Assembly: GCF_021026315.1 (NCBI RefSeq)
Contig: NZ_JAJNCX010000011.1
Location: forward strand, 1-64,000
Direction: 5' to 3'
Source of the DNA: Rhizobium sp. C4
GTDB taxonomy: Bacteria; Pseudomonadota; Alphaproteobacteria; Rhizobiales; Rhizobiaceae
DNA length: 64,000 bases
Part shown: piece by piece, positions 8,085 to 15,918 of the stretch
Layout: every line of letters begins with the position of its first letter
Position numbering within the stretch: position 1 is the stretch's first letter
Position numbers and translations under genes: made by a program
Notes under the pieces: generated by a model
What the model was told of the DNA's origin: nothing
Databases searched by the model: none
Seen by the model: only the letters and a program-made list of their open reading frames with translations

Positions 8085-8094
8085 AGTTTTATGA

Positions 8095-8124
8095 CACCCT
8101 TTGCTAAAACAGGATCAAAGGGTG
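8095..8124 (-). terminator. Possible weak terminator after phosphatase gene
   Basis: Nine-bp inverted repeat (CACCCTTTG 8095-8103 with CAAAGGGTG 8116-8124) and a 12-base loop. On the minus strand it follows the phosphatase gene and is trailed by a T-containing but interrupted stretch. It may separate that gene from the ATPase operon. The lack of a clean T run keeps the call tentative. Confidence 0.4.
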
Positions 8125-8130
8125 GCTTCA

Positions 8131-8176
8131 CGCATCGGCGCGAAAATCGGAATCGATTTTCGTAAAGCACGATGCG
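8131..8176. repeat. Intergenic palindromic element, probably a dispersed rhizobial repeat
   Basis: Nested inverted repeat: outer arms CGCATCG (8131-8137) and CGATGCG (8170-8176), inner arms CGAAAATCG (8141-8149) and CGATTTTCG (8154-8162). From memory, similar AT-cored, CGATGC-ended intergenic elements are frequent in Rhizobium and Agrobacterium genomes. Only one copy lies in this window, so its repeat status is from prior knowledge, not from this sequence. Confidence 0.5.
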
Positions 8177-8189
8177 TCCATTCAACGCG

Positions 8190-8990
8190 CTAGCGCACCT
8201 TCTCCCGGGGTGCGGCAAGCGGTATGCGCATGATCTCGCTGATCGGTCCGGCGAGGCCGGGGACCGAGGCAAGCACGGGGCCGCCCTGCAGGATCTTCTC
8301 GCTGCCTTCGAAGCTGCAGACCCTCCCGCCTGCCTCCTCGACCATCAGCAATCCCGCAATGCAGTCCCAGGAATTCATATGCCGCTCGGCATAGGCCTCG
8401 TTGCGGCCGTCGGCCACGTAGGCGAGGCCCAGCGCGCCGGAGCCGGCGCGGCGGACGTTGAAGCCGAAGTCGAGCAGTCCGCTCATCGTGTCGAGATAAT
8501 CCTGCTTTGCGATGCGCGACGACCAGCCGAGTTCGATCGTGGCGGCCTGTGCGGCCGAGACGCCGGACACCCGGATCGGCTTGCCGTTGAGCGTCGCGCC
8601 GCAGCCGCGCCGGGCAAAATGCAGCTCGCGGAGCACGGGATTGAAGATCGCGCCGAATTCGGCGCGGCCGTTCTCCACATAGGCAATCGCGATGCAGAAA
8701 TGCGGAATGTTGCGGGCGAAATTGGCCGTGCCGTCGATCGGATCCACGACCCAGAGCGTGGCCGCATCACCGCCGCCGCCTTCCTCGCCGAAGAAACCGT
8801 CACCCGGAAAGGCCTCGGCGATGGCGCCGCGCAGGAATTTCTCGCAGCGTCCGTCGAATTCGGTCAGATAGTCCTGCGGCCCCTTCATCTCGACGGCGCG
8901 CGCCTGTCCGAAGCCGTCCATGACCAGTTCGCCGGCGCGAACGATGATCTTTCTGCAGAAATCCGCCTTGTCGGTGAGCATGTGCCTCAT
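8190..8990 (-). CDS. Inositol monophosphatase family protein
   Basis: 266 residues from ATG 8990 (ATG 8981, three codons on, is also possible). The metal-binding motifs are intact: GEEGG near residue 70, DPIDGTANF near residue 86 and WDCIAG near residue 213. The family removes phosphate from inositol phosphates, histidinol phosphate, PAPS or related sugar phosphates with Mg2+. Length is normal. An operator (9014-9031) matching that of the ABC operon lies 24 bases upstream, so the gene is probably co-regulated. With a 2H phosphoesterase in the same regulon, stepwise cleavage of an imported phosphodiester is a reasonable guess. Confidence 0.88.
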   Translation of the reverse strand: MRHMLTDKADFCRKIIVRAGELVMDGFGQARAVEMKGPQDYLTEFDGRCEKFLRGAIAEAFPGDGFFGEEGGGGDAATLWVVDPIDGTANFARNIPHFCIAIAYVENGRAEFGAIFNPVLRELHFARRGCGATLNGKPIRVSGVSAAQAATIELGWSSRIAKQDYLDTMSGLLDFGFNVRRAGSGALGLAYVADGRNEAYAERHMNSWDCIAGLLMVEEAGGRVCSFEGSEKILQGGPVLASVPGLAGPISEIMRIPLAAPREKVR

Positions 8991-9013
8991 CCATTGAACC
9001 TGAGGCCAGGATG

Positions 9014-9031
9014 TTTGCACAGCCGTGCAGC
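9014..9031. promoter_or_regulatory. LacI-type operator, copy 2
   Basis: TTTGCACAGCCGTGCAGC matches the perfect palindrome at 8067-8084 at 15 of 18 positions. It stands the same distance before the phosphatase start as copy 1 does before the ATPase start. The matching spacing supports shared control by the LacI regulator at 2907-3956. Confidence 0.7.
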
Positions 9032-9108
9032 GTTGTAAATGCCCGCCGCGCCGGAGCATGTCGGCAAGGCCGGCAGAAGCCCGCCCTGCGGGGCGGCTCC
9101 GGTGCTTC

Positions 9109-9594
9109 TCAGACCGGGGCTTCCCACAATTCGATGTAGACGTGGTCGTTGTCACCGGCCTCGGCCAGTGCGGTGCCGAAATAGACCGCCTTCCCGAGAT
9201 GGCCGTGCTTGCCTTCCGGCACTTCCAGTTCGGCGCGGGTGCGGCCGAAGAAGCTGCCGTCCGGCTGCGCCACCATGCGCCCGGCATTGGTCACCATGAC
9301 CGGCGTGCCGTCTTCCAGTTCCAGGCAATAGTGGGCTTCGATCGCATACGATCCATCGGGAAGTGCGCGCGCAAAGTCCGCGCCGCCGGGCAGGATGCGG
9401 CCGCTCCAGCCGGCACCCACGGCCTCGCCGCCGATGATCGGGAACATGGCGCGGGTGGTTCCTTCCGTGGTTGCGAATTCCAGCGCCGCGCCAATATCGG
9501 CGCGGATGACGCAGGCCTTGCGGAGCGTGGGGACGCCCGGTGTGCGGCTGGCGCCGAGCGTCGTCATGTCGGCAGTGAGCATCTCAGGCTTCAT
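9109..9594 (-). CDS. DUF3237 family protein
   Basis: 161 residues, close to the usual size. The pattern (VIRADIGAALEFATTEGTTR, then GWSGRILPGGADFA, ARALPDGSYAIEAHY, DGTPVMVTNAG) fits DUF3237, a small beta-barrel family of unknown biochemical role often found beside catabolic genes. No signal peptide or membrane segment is seen. Its start overlaps the end of the amidohydrolase gene by 11 bases, so the two are translationally coupled. It is the last gene of a TetR-amidohydrolase-DUF3237 operon. No function is proposed. Confidence 0.78.
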   Translation of the reverse strand: MKPEMLTADMTTLGASRTPGVPTLRKACVIRADIGAALEFATTEGTTRAMFPIIGGEAVGAGWSGRILPGGADFARALPDGSYAIEAHYCLELEDGTPVMVTNAGRMVAQPDGSFFGRTRAELEVPEGKHGHLGKAVYFGTALAEAGDNDHVYIELWEAPV

Positions 9595-11233
9595 GGGTGA
9601 TCCTCCCGTCGCAGACGGTCATGCGGATGCCGATCTCCGCGATCTGGTCAACCGGCGTGGCTTCGATATCGGCGGAGAGCAGGACGAGGTCGGCCAGCAT
9701 GCCGGTGCGGAGCGTCCCCGTCTTCTCCTCCATGTGGCCGGCATAGGCGCCGTTGCAGGTGAAGGCGGCCAGCACCTCGTGGAGCGGCAGGCGCTGGTCG
9801 GGCAGGCCCGGCAGATGCGGCTCGCGCGTCAGCGCCGTCTGGATGCCGATGAGCGGATCGATGGCGACGATCGGCCAGTCGGAGGAGAAGGCGATCTTGG
9901 CGCCTGCCTCATGCAGCATCCGCCAGGCATAGGCATGAGGCGCACGCTGCGCGCCGATGCTGCGGCTCGTCGGCGTTTCGCCAACGGGAGCATGGAGCGG
10001 CTGGACGGAGGCGATGACGCCGAGTTCGGCAAAGCGCGGGATATCGGCGGGATCGATCATCTCGATATGCTCGATGCGGTGGCGGCTGTCGCGCGGCCCG
10101 TTGGCCTTGCGGGCCGCCTCGTAACCGTCGAGCGCGATGCGCACGGCAGCATCGCCGATCGCGTGGACGGCGATCTGCATGCCGCGGCGGTCGGCCTCAA
10201 CGGCCGCTTCGGCAAAGGAGGCGGCATCGAAGATCGGGTTGCCGCGCAGGCCGGGACGGTCGGCATAGTCGTCGAGCATGGCGGCGGTGCCGCTTTCGAT
10301 CACGCCGTCGATGAAGATCTTGACGCGGCCGCAGGTCAGCGTCTCGCCGGTAAAGTCCCGCGTCATGGCCGAAGCGCGTTCGAGTTCGCCAAGCGGCATG
10401 TCGCGCGTCAGGTGGAAGGGCACGGAAATGCGCGCCAGCAGCCCGCCTTCCGCCTCGACATCGCGCAGCAGTTCAAGGAGATGGCGGTTGCCGTCCATGT
10501 TGTGCATGGAGGTAATGCCCTTCGAGGCGGCAAACTTCATGCCTTCCTTCAGGATGTCGACGTCGTCGCGCCATTCTTCGGGCGTCGGCGCAACCGGCGG
10601 TTCGATGCCGGACATGCCGAGCATTTCGCGGCCGCCGGTGGTGCGCAGATCGAGAACCGGGAGCAGCGCGAACTTTTCGCGCAGTTCGCCGGTCGCCAGA
10701 CCGTCCGCGCCGATGACGACTTCGTTGCCGACCGGCAGATCGCGGCCGTTGAGCAGGCCGGCAGCTTCCAGCGCTGCCGTGTTGGCGAAAAGCGTGTGGA
10801 AATCATAGGCCATGATTGCAATCGGCCGGTCGGGGCAGATGCGGTCGAGCACATGGCGGTCGAGCCGCGTGCCCTTGCCGAGGATTTCATAGTCGGCGCC
10901 CTGCGCCAGGAGCAACCCCTCGTCGGGCCTGGAGGCCGCAAAGGCCTGGAAGCCGGCGTTCAGCGCCTCGAAACCATAGATGCCCGGAAGCTGCAGCAGG
11001 GTCTGGCCATAGGCACCGGAAAAGAGATGCAGGTGGCTTTCGACAAAGCCCGGCATCAGGGTCGCACCATTGGCGTCGATGAAGCGGGTGTCGGGACCGG
11101 CATGGTCCATCACCGCCTCTTCGCTTCCCACCGCGATGATCTGGTTGCCGCCCACCGCGAGCGCCTCGGCATGCGGCATGCGACCGTCCATGGTCAGCAC
11201 GCGGGCGTTCACGAAGATCAGCGAGGCTTTCAT
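9584..11233 (-). CDS. Amidohydrolase family protein (YtcJ-like, amidohydrolase 3)
   Basis: 549 residues. The metal-dependent hydrolase barrel is complete: GFVESHLHLF near residue 63 (HxH), central residues in the FIDGVIESGTAA segment, IAVHAIGDAAV, HRIEHIEM and FSSDWPI with the catalytic Asp. YtcJ-type enzymes cleave amide or formamide bonds of small molecules. It starts within the TetR stop codon (ATGA) and overlaps the DUF3237 gene. Divergent neighbours encode a PotABCD-type importer, which suggests the imported compound, perhaps an N-substituted amine, is its substrate. That link is inference. Confidence 0.85.
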   Translation of the reverse strand: MKASLIFVNARVLTMDGRMPHAEALAVGGNQIIAVGSEEAVMDHAGPDTRFIDANGATLMPGFVESHLHLFSGAYGQTLLQLPGIYGFEALNAGFQAFAASRPDEGLLLAQGADYEILGKGTRLDRHVLDRICPDRPIAIMAYDFHTLFANTAALEAAGLLNGRDLPVGNEVVIGADGLATGELREKFALLPVLDLRTTGGREMLGMSGIEPPVAPTPEEWRDDVDILKEGMKFAASKGITSMHNMDGNRHLLELLRDVEAEGGLLARISVPFHLTRDMPLGELERASAMTRDFTGETLTCGRVKIFIDGVIESGTAAMLDDYADRPGLRGNPIFDAASFAEAAVEADRRGMQIAVHAIGDAAVRIALDGYEAARKANGPRDSRHRIEHIEMIDPADIPRFAELGVIASVQPLHAPVGETPTSRSIGAQRAPHAYAWRMLHEAGAKIAFSSDWPIVAIDPLIGIQTALTREPHLPGLPDQRLPLHEVLAAFTCNGAYAGHMEEKTGTLRTGMLADLVLLSADIEATPVDQIAEIGIRMTVCDGRITHEA

Positions 11234-11937
11234 TCAGGTGTTCCTTTACGGATGGGATGGGAGATGCTGGCATCGTCGAAAATCATCTCGACGAGCGGCA
11301 GGATGCGGGTGCGCAGTTCCGCCTCGTGTTCGGCGAGCGTCTGATCGGCATTGGTGATCAGGCTGAAGAAGCAGGGCGCCCAGACGTCGTGAAACAGGCG
11401 GGCGAAAAAGTCCGGCGTGGCCGTCGTTCCCGACCGGGTCTTGAGCTCCAGACCACCGAAGAAATCCGCCACGACGGAGATCAGCGCCTCGGTGATGTTG
11501 CCATATTGCGAGGCAAGCTCGGTTTCCGGGTGGCGCATCGGCGCTGATTCGGCATAGCGCCAGACGCGCTTGTCGGCGATTTCCAGCGTCCGGCCCGACA
11601 CGCGAACGAAGAGATTAAGGATCAGCGTGCCGAGATCCGTGTCGTCGGCCCAGTGAAGATGGCGGTCCTCTTCGCGTGCCGCCATCGTGCCTTCGCTGAT
11701 CAGCGCGATCAGCACGCCATCCTTCGAGCCGAAGTAATTGAACACCGTAGGCGTTGAAATCCCGGCGGTTGCGGCGATGTCGGCCATGGTCGTCGAGTCG
11801 ATCCCCTGGCGTTCGAACAGCATCTGCGCGGCCGCGATGATCTCATCGCGGCGCCTGGCCTTTTGCCGGCTGCGCAGGCCGATCTCTGCCCGGCTGGATG
11901 GACTTTGCTGAAGGGTCATATTTTCGTTATTCGCCAT
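11230..11937 (-). CDS. TetR/AcrR-family transcriptional regulator
   Basis: 235 residues from ATG 11937; a further ATG six codons on lacks a ribosome site, and longer starts run into the promoter region. Helix-turn-helix at about residues 30-60 (IIAAAQMLFERQGIDSTTMA, AATAGISTPTVFNYFGSKDG). The C-terminal ligand domain has no obvious relative. It is the first gene of its operon and ends in an ATGA overlap with the amidohydrolase. It faces the polyamine-type importer across an 86-bp gap that holds an inverted repeat, so it probably controls both directions. Confidence 0.88.
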   Translation of the reverse strand: MANNENMTLQQSPSSRAEIGLRSRQKARRRDEIIAAAQMLFERQGIDSTTMADIAATAGISTPTVFNYFGSKDGVLIALISEGTMAAREEDRHLHWADDTDLGTLILNLFVRVSGRTLEIADKRVWRYAESAPMRHPETELASQYGNITEALISVVADFFGGLELKTRSGTTATPDFFARLFHDVWAPCFFSLITNADQTLAEHEAELRTRILPLVEMIFDDASISHPIRKGTPE

Positions 11938-11965
11938 AAAATTTTTGTCTCGATAAAAAATTTGG

Positions 11966-11987
11966 TTGACTAATGTTATTTTGTCAA
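11966..11987. promoter_or_regulatory. Candidate TetR operator in divergent promoter
   Basis: Inverted repeat TTGAC (11966-11970) and GTCAA (11983-11987) around a 12-base AT-rich centre, lying between tetR and the importer ATPase gene. TTGAC may also serve as a -35 element for the plus-strand operon, although no good -10 at 16-18 bp was found. The regulator link rests on position only. Confidence 0.45.
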
Positions 11988-12023
11988 TACGCATATTGAA
12001 AACCTATAAGGGAACGAAAAACG

Positions 12024-13088
12024 ATGCTCGACATTCGTGGACTGTCCAAGCGGTTCGGCTATGGCAAGGGCGAGGTGACCGCCTTGCATGAAGTGTCCTT
12101 CTCGATTGCAGAAGGCGAATTCTTCACTCTTCTCGGCCCGTCGGGCTGCGGAAAGACGACGCTTCTGAGGCTGATTGCCGGTTTCACCGGCCCGAGTGGC
12201 GGCTCTCTGGTGCTCGACGGCAAGGATATCGCGGCGATGCCGCCGAACCAGCGCCCGGTCAACACCGTGTTCCAGAGCTACGCGCTCTTCCCGCACATGA
12301 CCGTCGGCCAGAACGTGGCCTTCGCGCTCGAGGCGCAGGGGCGTCCCCGCTCCGAGATCGACCCGGCAGTCGACAAGATGCTGACGCTGGTGCAGCTCCT
12401 GCACCTGAAGAACCGCAAGAGCTCGGAACTGTCCGGCGGCCAGCAGCAGCGCGTGGCGCTTGCCCGCGCCCTCGTCGCCAAGCCGCGCATCCTGCTGCTC
12501 GACGAACCGCTCTCCGCACTCGACATGAAGCTGCGCAAGGACATGCAGATCGAATTGAAGCGCCTGCAGCGCGAGACGGGTCTGACCTTCATCTTCGTCA
12601 CCCACGACCAGGAAGAAGCGCTCACCATGTCCGACCGCATCGCCGTGATGAGCGGCGGCCATGTGCAGCAGATCGCAACGCCCCGCGAACTCTATGACCG
12701 CCCGGCCAACCGCTTCGTGGCGGGTTTCATCGGCGAGTCCAACTTCCTCTCCGCAAAGGCCTCGGCCGGTGTTGTCGAGGTCGGTGAGGGCAGGGTCGCG
12801 CTTGCGGATGCCCCCGACGGCCCGGTCACGCTGATGATCCGGCCCGAGCATGTGGTGCTTTCGGCCAATGCGCCCGACGCTCTTGAGCTGCAGGCGACGG
12901 TTGCCCAGCTCGTCTTCTTCGGAACGGACACGCATGTGCATCTCGTTCTCGCCGACGGCACCAGGCTCGTCGCCCGCGTGCAGAACGCGCTCCATGGCGG
13001 CCAGAGCCTCAACGAAGGCGAGCGGATCACCATCTCGCTTCCCGCCAAGGCGCTGCGCGTCGTCCGGGACGAGGAGGTCGCGGCATGA
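12024..13088 (+). CDS. ABC transporter ATP-binding protein (PotA-like, polyamine type)
   Basis: 354 residues. Walker [10 protein letters not shown] (38-46), signature LSGGQQQR (near 135), Walker [14 protein letters not shown]-loop [13 protein letters not shown], then a TOBE domain from about residue 235 ([11 protein letters not shown]). It starts a four-gene operon in the order ATPase, permease, permease, binding protein, as in potABCD. Its stop overlaps the next start (ATGA 13085-13088). It couples ATP hydrolysis to import of a polyamine or similar cation. Confidence 0.93.
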   Translation: MLDIRGLSKRFGYGKGEVTALHEVSFSIAEGEFFTLLGPSGCGKTTLLRLIAGFTGPSGGSLVLDGKDIAAMPPNQRPVNTVFQSYALFPHMTVGQNVAFALEAQGRPRSEIDPAVDKMLTLVQLLHLKNRKSSELSGGQQQRVALARALVAKPRILLLDEPLSALDMKLRKDMQIELKRLQRETGLTFIFVTHDQEEALTMSDRIAVMSGGHVQQIATPRELYDRPANRFVAGFIGESNFLSAKASAGVVEVGEGRVALADAPDGPVTLMIRPEHVVLSANAPDALELQATVAQLVFFGTDTHVHLVLADGTRLVARVQNALHGGQSLNEGERITISLPAKALRVVRDEEVAA

Positions 13089-13978
13089 CCGGCGCAGACA
13101 CGCTGCGCCGCTGGGCGCTCGCACTGCCCGCCGTGGTGGTGATCACGCTGTTCTCGATCCTGCCGCTCGGCGTGGTCCTCGTCTATTCCTTCCTCACGCC
13201 CGGCGATTTCGGCAACGTCAAGTGGATCTTCTCGACCGACGGCTGGTTCTCGGTCCTGTTCGAGCGCAACATCTTCGACGACACGATTGCCATTTCCGAC
13301 GCCAATATCGGCATCCTCGTCCGCTCGATCGTCCTTTCCCTCATCACCACGCTGATCACCGTGATCTTCGGCCTGCCGACCGCCTGGTTCATCGCCACGC
13401 GTCCGGTGGCGCAGCGAAATTTCTGGATGTTCCTGATCACCATTCCGTTCTGGACCAACCTTCTGGTCCGCACCATTGCGGTGCAGGAGATGATCCGCTC
13501 GGACGGCGTGTTCAACCGCATCCTCCTGGGGCTCGGCATCATCCATGAGCCGATCCAGATGATGTTCAGCAATTTCGCGGTGCTGCTCGGGATGACCTAT
13601 GTCTTCCTGCCGCTCATGGTCCTGCCGGTCTATGCGGCGATCGAGAAGTTCGATTTCCGCCTCGCCGAAGCCAGCTACGATCTCTACGCCTCGCGGCTCT
13701 TCACGCTCCGCCGCGTGATCCTGCCGCTGATCCGGCCGGGCGTCATTGCCGGCTCGATCCTCGTCTTCGTTCCCTCGCTTGGCGCCTATGTGACGCCGCG
13801 CATCATGGGCGGCGGCAAGTCGATGATGCTGGGCAACCTGATCGACCTGCAGTTCGGCCAGGGCCGCAACTGGCCGCTGGGCGCGGCGCTTTCGATCACG
13901 CTCACCGTCCTCGTTCTGCTGGCACTCATCTGGTACACGCGCCTCACCTCCGGACGCAAGGAGCGCAATCATGGCTAA
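13085..13978 (+). CDS. ABC transporter permease (PotB-like)
   Basis: 297 residues with about six membrane helices. The EAA docking loop lies at [22 protein letters not shown] near residue 200. A long periplasmic insert between helices 1 and 2 (about residues 35-75) is typical of PotB. It overlaps the ATPase stop by four bases and the next permease start by eight, so the three genes are coupled. Confidence 0.9.
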   Translation: MTGADTLRRWALALPAVVVITLFSILPLGVVLVYSFLTPGDFGNVKWIFSTDGWFSVLFERNIFDDTIAISDANIGILVRSIVLSLITTLITVIFGLPTAWFIATRPVAQRNFWMFLITIPFWTNLLVRTIAVQEMIRSDGVFNRILLGLGIIHEPIQMMFSNFAVLLGMTYVFLPLMVLPVYAAIEKFDFRLAEASYDLYASRLFTLRRVILPLIRPGVIAGSILVFVPSLGAYVTPRIMGGGKSMMLGNLIDLQFGQGRNWPLGAALSITLTVLVLLALIWYTRLTSGRKERNHG

Positions 13979-14774
13979 GCGCAGCTTCGACGTCACCAGG
14001 CTGCCGGGAACGGCCGTGCTTGCGGTCGCCTGTTTCGTCATCCTCTACATCCCGATGGCAATCCTCGTCGCCTATTCCTTCAACTCCGGCAAGGTGATCG
14101 GGAACTGGGAAGGCTTGTCGCTCAAGTGGTACGGCTCGGCGATCCATAACCAGGCCTTCCTCGATGCAGCGATCAACTCGCTGATCCTGGCGGTCACGGC
14201 ATCGGTCGTCTCGACGGTTTTCGCGACGATGGCCGCACTGGCCACCACCCGCACCGAAAAGTTCCGCGGCGAGGGGGCGATCCACATCATCCTCAACCAG
14301 CCGCTCATGGTGCCGGAAATCGTGCTGGCGATCGCGCTGGTGATCATCATCGGCCAGATCAAGCAGATGACCGGCTATAACGGGCTCGGCTTCCTGATCG
14401 CCGCCCACACGACCTTCTGCATCCCCTTTGCCTATCTGCCGATCCGCGCGCGGCTCGAGGGGATGGACCTCAGCCTCGAGACGGCGGCCGCCGATCTCTA
14501 TGCCGGCCGGTTCTACACCTTCCGGCGGGTGACGCTGCCGCTTCTGGCGCCCGCGATCCTGTCGGGCTTCATGCTGGCCTTCGTCGTCTCGCTCGACGAC
14601 CTGGTGATGAGCGACTTCCTGAAGTCGCCCGGGCAGGACACCCTGCCGACCTATCTGATGGGAGAATTGCGCCGCAATCTCACATCCGAGATCTATGCCA
14701 TTTCCTCGCTTCTTCTTCTGCTCAGCGTGCTGATCGTTGCGGGGTCATGGGTAGCAACACGGAAGAAAGACTAG
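13971..14774 (+). CDS. ABC transporter permease (PotC-like)
   Basis: 267 residues, six predicted membrane helices, EAA loop LETAAADLYAGRFYTFRRVTLP near residue 170. The segment VVSLDDLVMSDFLKSPGQDTLP is characteristic of PotC/PotI, in which the acidic residues are conserved among polyamine permeases. It forms the channel with the preceding PotB-like protein. The binding-protein gene follows after 19 bases with GAGGAGA before its start. Confidence 0.9.
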   Translation: MAKRSFDVTRLPGTAVLAVACFVILYIPMAILVAYSFNSGKVIGNWEGLSLKWYGSAIHNQAFLDAAINSLILAVTASVVSTVFATMAALATTRTEKFRGEGAIHIILNQPLMVPEIVLAIALVIIIGQIKQMTGYNGLGFLIAAHTTFCIPFAYLPIRARLEGMDLSLETAAADLYAGRFYTFRRVTLPLLAPAILSGFMLAFVVSLDDLVMSDFLKSPGQDTLPTYLMGELRRNLTSEIYAISSLLLLLSVLIVAGSWVATRKKD

Positions 14775-14793
14775 AAGTCCAGAGGAGAATGAC

Positions 14794-15828
14794 ATGAAAT
14801 ACGCAACCCGCATGGCCGCCGCCACCGCCATCCTGATGGCCACGGCACTCCCGGCACTCGCTGCCGGCCAGCTCAACATCTACAACTTCGGCCTCTACAC
14901 GCCGCCGGACCTCGTCAAGAAGTTCGAGCAGGCCTATGACGTGAAGGTGACCGTCACCGAATACGATTCCAACGAAAGCGCGATCGCCAAGATCGAGGCC
15001 GGCGGACACGGCTTCGACATCATCATGCCGTCGGCTTACGTGGTCCCGACCTACATCCAGAAGGGCCTGCTCCTGAAGAGCGAGCCGTCCAGCATGTCGA
15101 ACTTCAAGAATGTCGATCCCAAGTGGGTTGACGTGACCTGGGACAGCGGCCGTCACTACACGGTTCCGTGGGTCTGGGGCACGACCGGCGTGATGGTCAA
15201 CACGAAGGTCTACAAGGGCGACATCAACACCTCCGCCATCATTCTCGACCCGCCGGCCGAGCTGAAGGGCAAGATCAACGTCGTCCCGGCGATGAACGAC
15301 GTCATCGACATGGCGGTCGAATATGTCGGCGGCCAGCAGTGCACCACGGACAAGGCCGTCCTGAAGGCAGCCCGCGACAAGCTGATCGCAGCCAAGGCCT
15401 CCTGGGCTTCGATCGACTATGCGAGCTTCGAGAAGTTCATCAAGGAAGACCTGAACGCCTCGGTATTCTGGAGCGGTGCCGCCATGCGCATCCGCGCCGA
15501 GAACCCCGGCTTTGCCTATGGCTATCCGAAGGAAGGCTTCTCGCTGTGGCAGGACAACGTGGCGATCCTCGCCGACGCCAAGAATGTCGAGAACGCCAAG
15601 CTGTTCCTGAACTTCATCATGGCACCGGAAAATGCCGCGCTGATCTCGAACTACACGCGCTATGGCAACGCCATCGTCGGTTCGGAGAAGTTCATGGATC
15701 CGGAACTGCCGAACGCGCCTGAAATGAACATCCCGGCCAAGTTCAAGGACGCGGCGCATTTCCAGATCACCTGCCCGCCCGACGTTCAGCAGATCTACAC
15801 CAAGATCTGGACCGAACTGACCAAGTAA
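14794..15828 (+). CDS. Polyamine-type periplasmic substrate-binding protein (PotD/PotF-like)
   Basis: 344 residues with signal peptide 1-23 (cleavage near ALAA). The mature start LNIYNFGLYTPPDLVKKFE and the segments EYDSNESAIAKIEAG, GFDIIMPSAY and VPWVWGTTGVMVN follow the PotD/PotF pattern, including the aromatic WVWG segment of the binding cleft. The expected ligand class is putrescine, spermidine or a related amine. The downstream glutamine-synthetase-like and aminotransferase genes (15.9-18.7 kb, opposite strand) suit gamma-glutamylation and transamination of such amines. Confidence 0.9.
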   Translation: MKYATRMAAATAILMATALPALAAGQLNIYNFGLYTPPDLVKKFEQAYDVKVTVTEYDSNESAIAKIEAGGHGFDIIMPSAYVVPTYIQKGLLLKSEPSSMSNFKNVDPKWVDVTWDSGRHYTVPWVWGTTGVMVNTKVYKGDINTSAIILDPPAELKGKINVVPAMNDVIDMAVEYVGGQQCTTDKAVLKAARDKLIAAKASWASIDYASFEKFIKEDLNASVFWSGAAMRIRAENPGFAYGYPKEGFSLWQDNVAILADAKNVENAKLFLNFIMAPENAALISNYTRYGNAIVGSEKFMDPELPNAPEMNIPAKFKDAAHFQITCPPDVQQIYTKIWTELTK

Positions 15829-15871
15829 TCGCATCGATGGCCCCCAGGGGCCGGCGATCGAAGACGAGTTC

Positions 15872-15902
15872 ACGGCAGCCAGCCCCGCTGGCTGCCGTTT
15901 TG
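15872..15902 (+). terminator. Rho-independent terminator of the PotABCD-like operon
   Basis: Twelve-bp perfect stem (ACGGCAGCCAGC 15872-15883 with GCTGGCTGCCGT 15887-15898), three-base CCC loop, then TTTT. It ends the importer operon 44 bases after the binding-protein stop and stands before the convergent synthetase gene. Confidence 0.92.
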
Positions 15903-15918
15903 CGTTGCGCAAAGCGGC

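Noticed and set aside
9395-11344. Long plus-strand open frame of about 650 codons opposite the amidohydrolase and TetR genes
   Set aside because: It is antisense to genes with complete motifs; its Arg/Gly/His-rich translation is a shadow of GC-rich third positions.
12692-14041. Minus-strand frame of 449 codons across the PotABC-like genes
   Set aside because: Charge-biased translation (many Asp/Arg/His repeats), no ribosome site, and clear transporter genes on the other strand.
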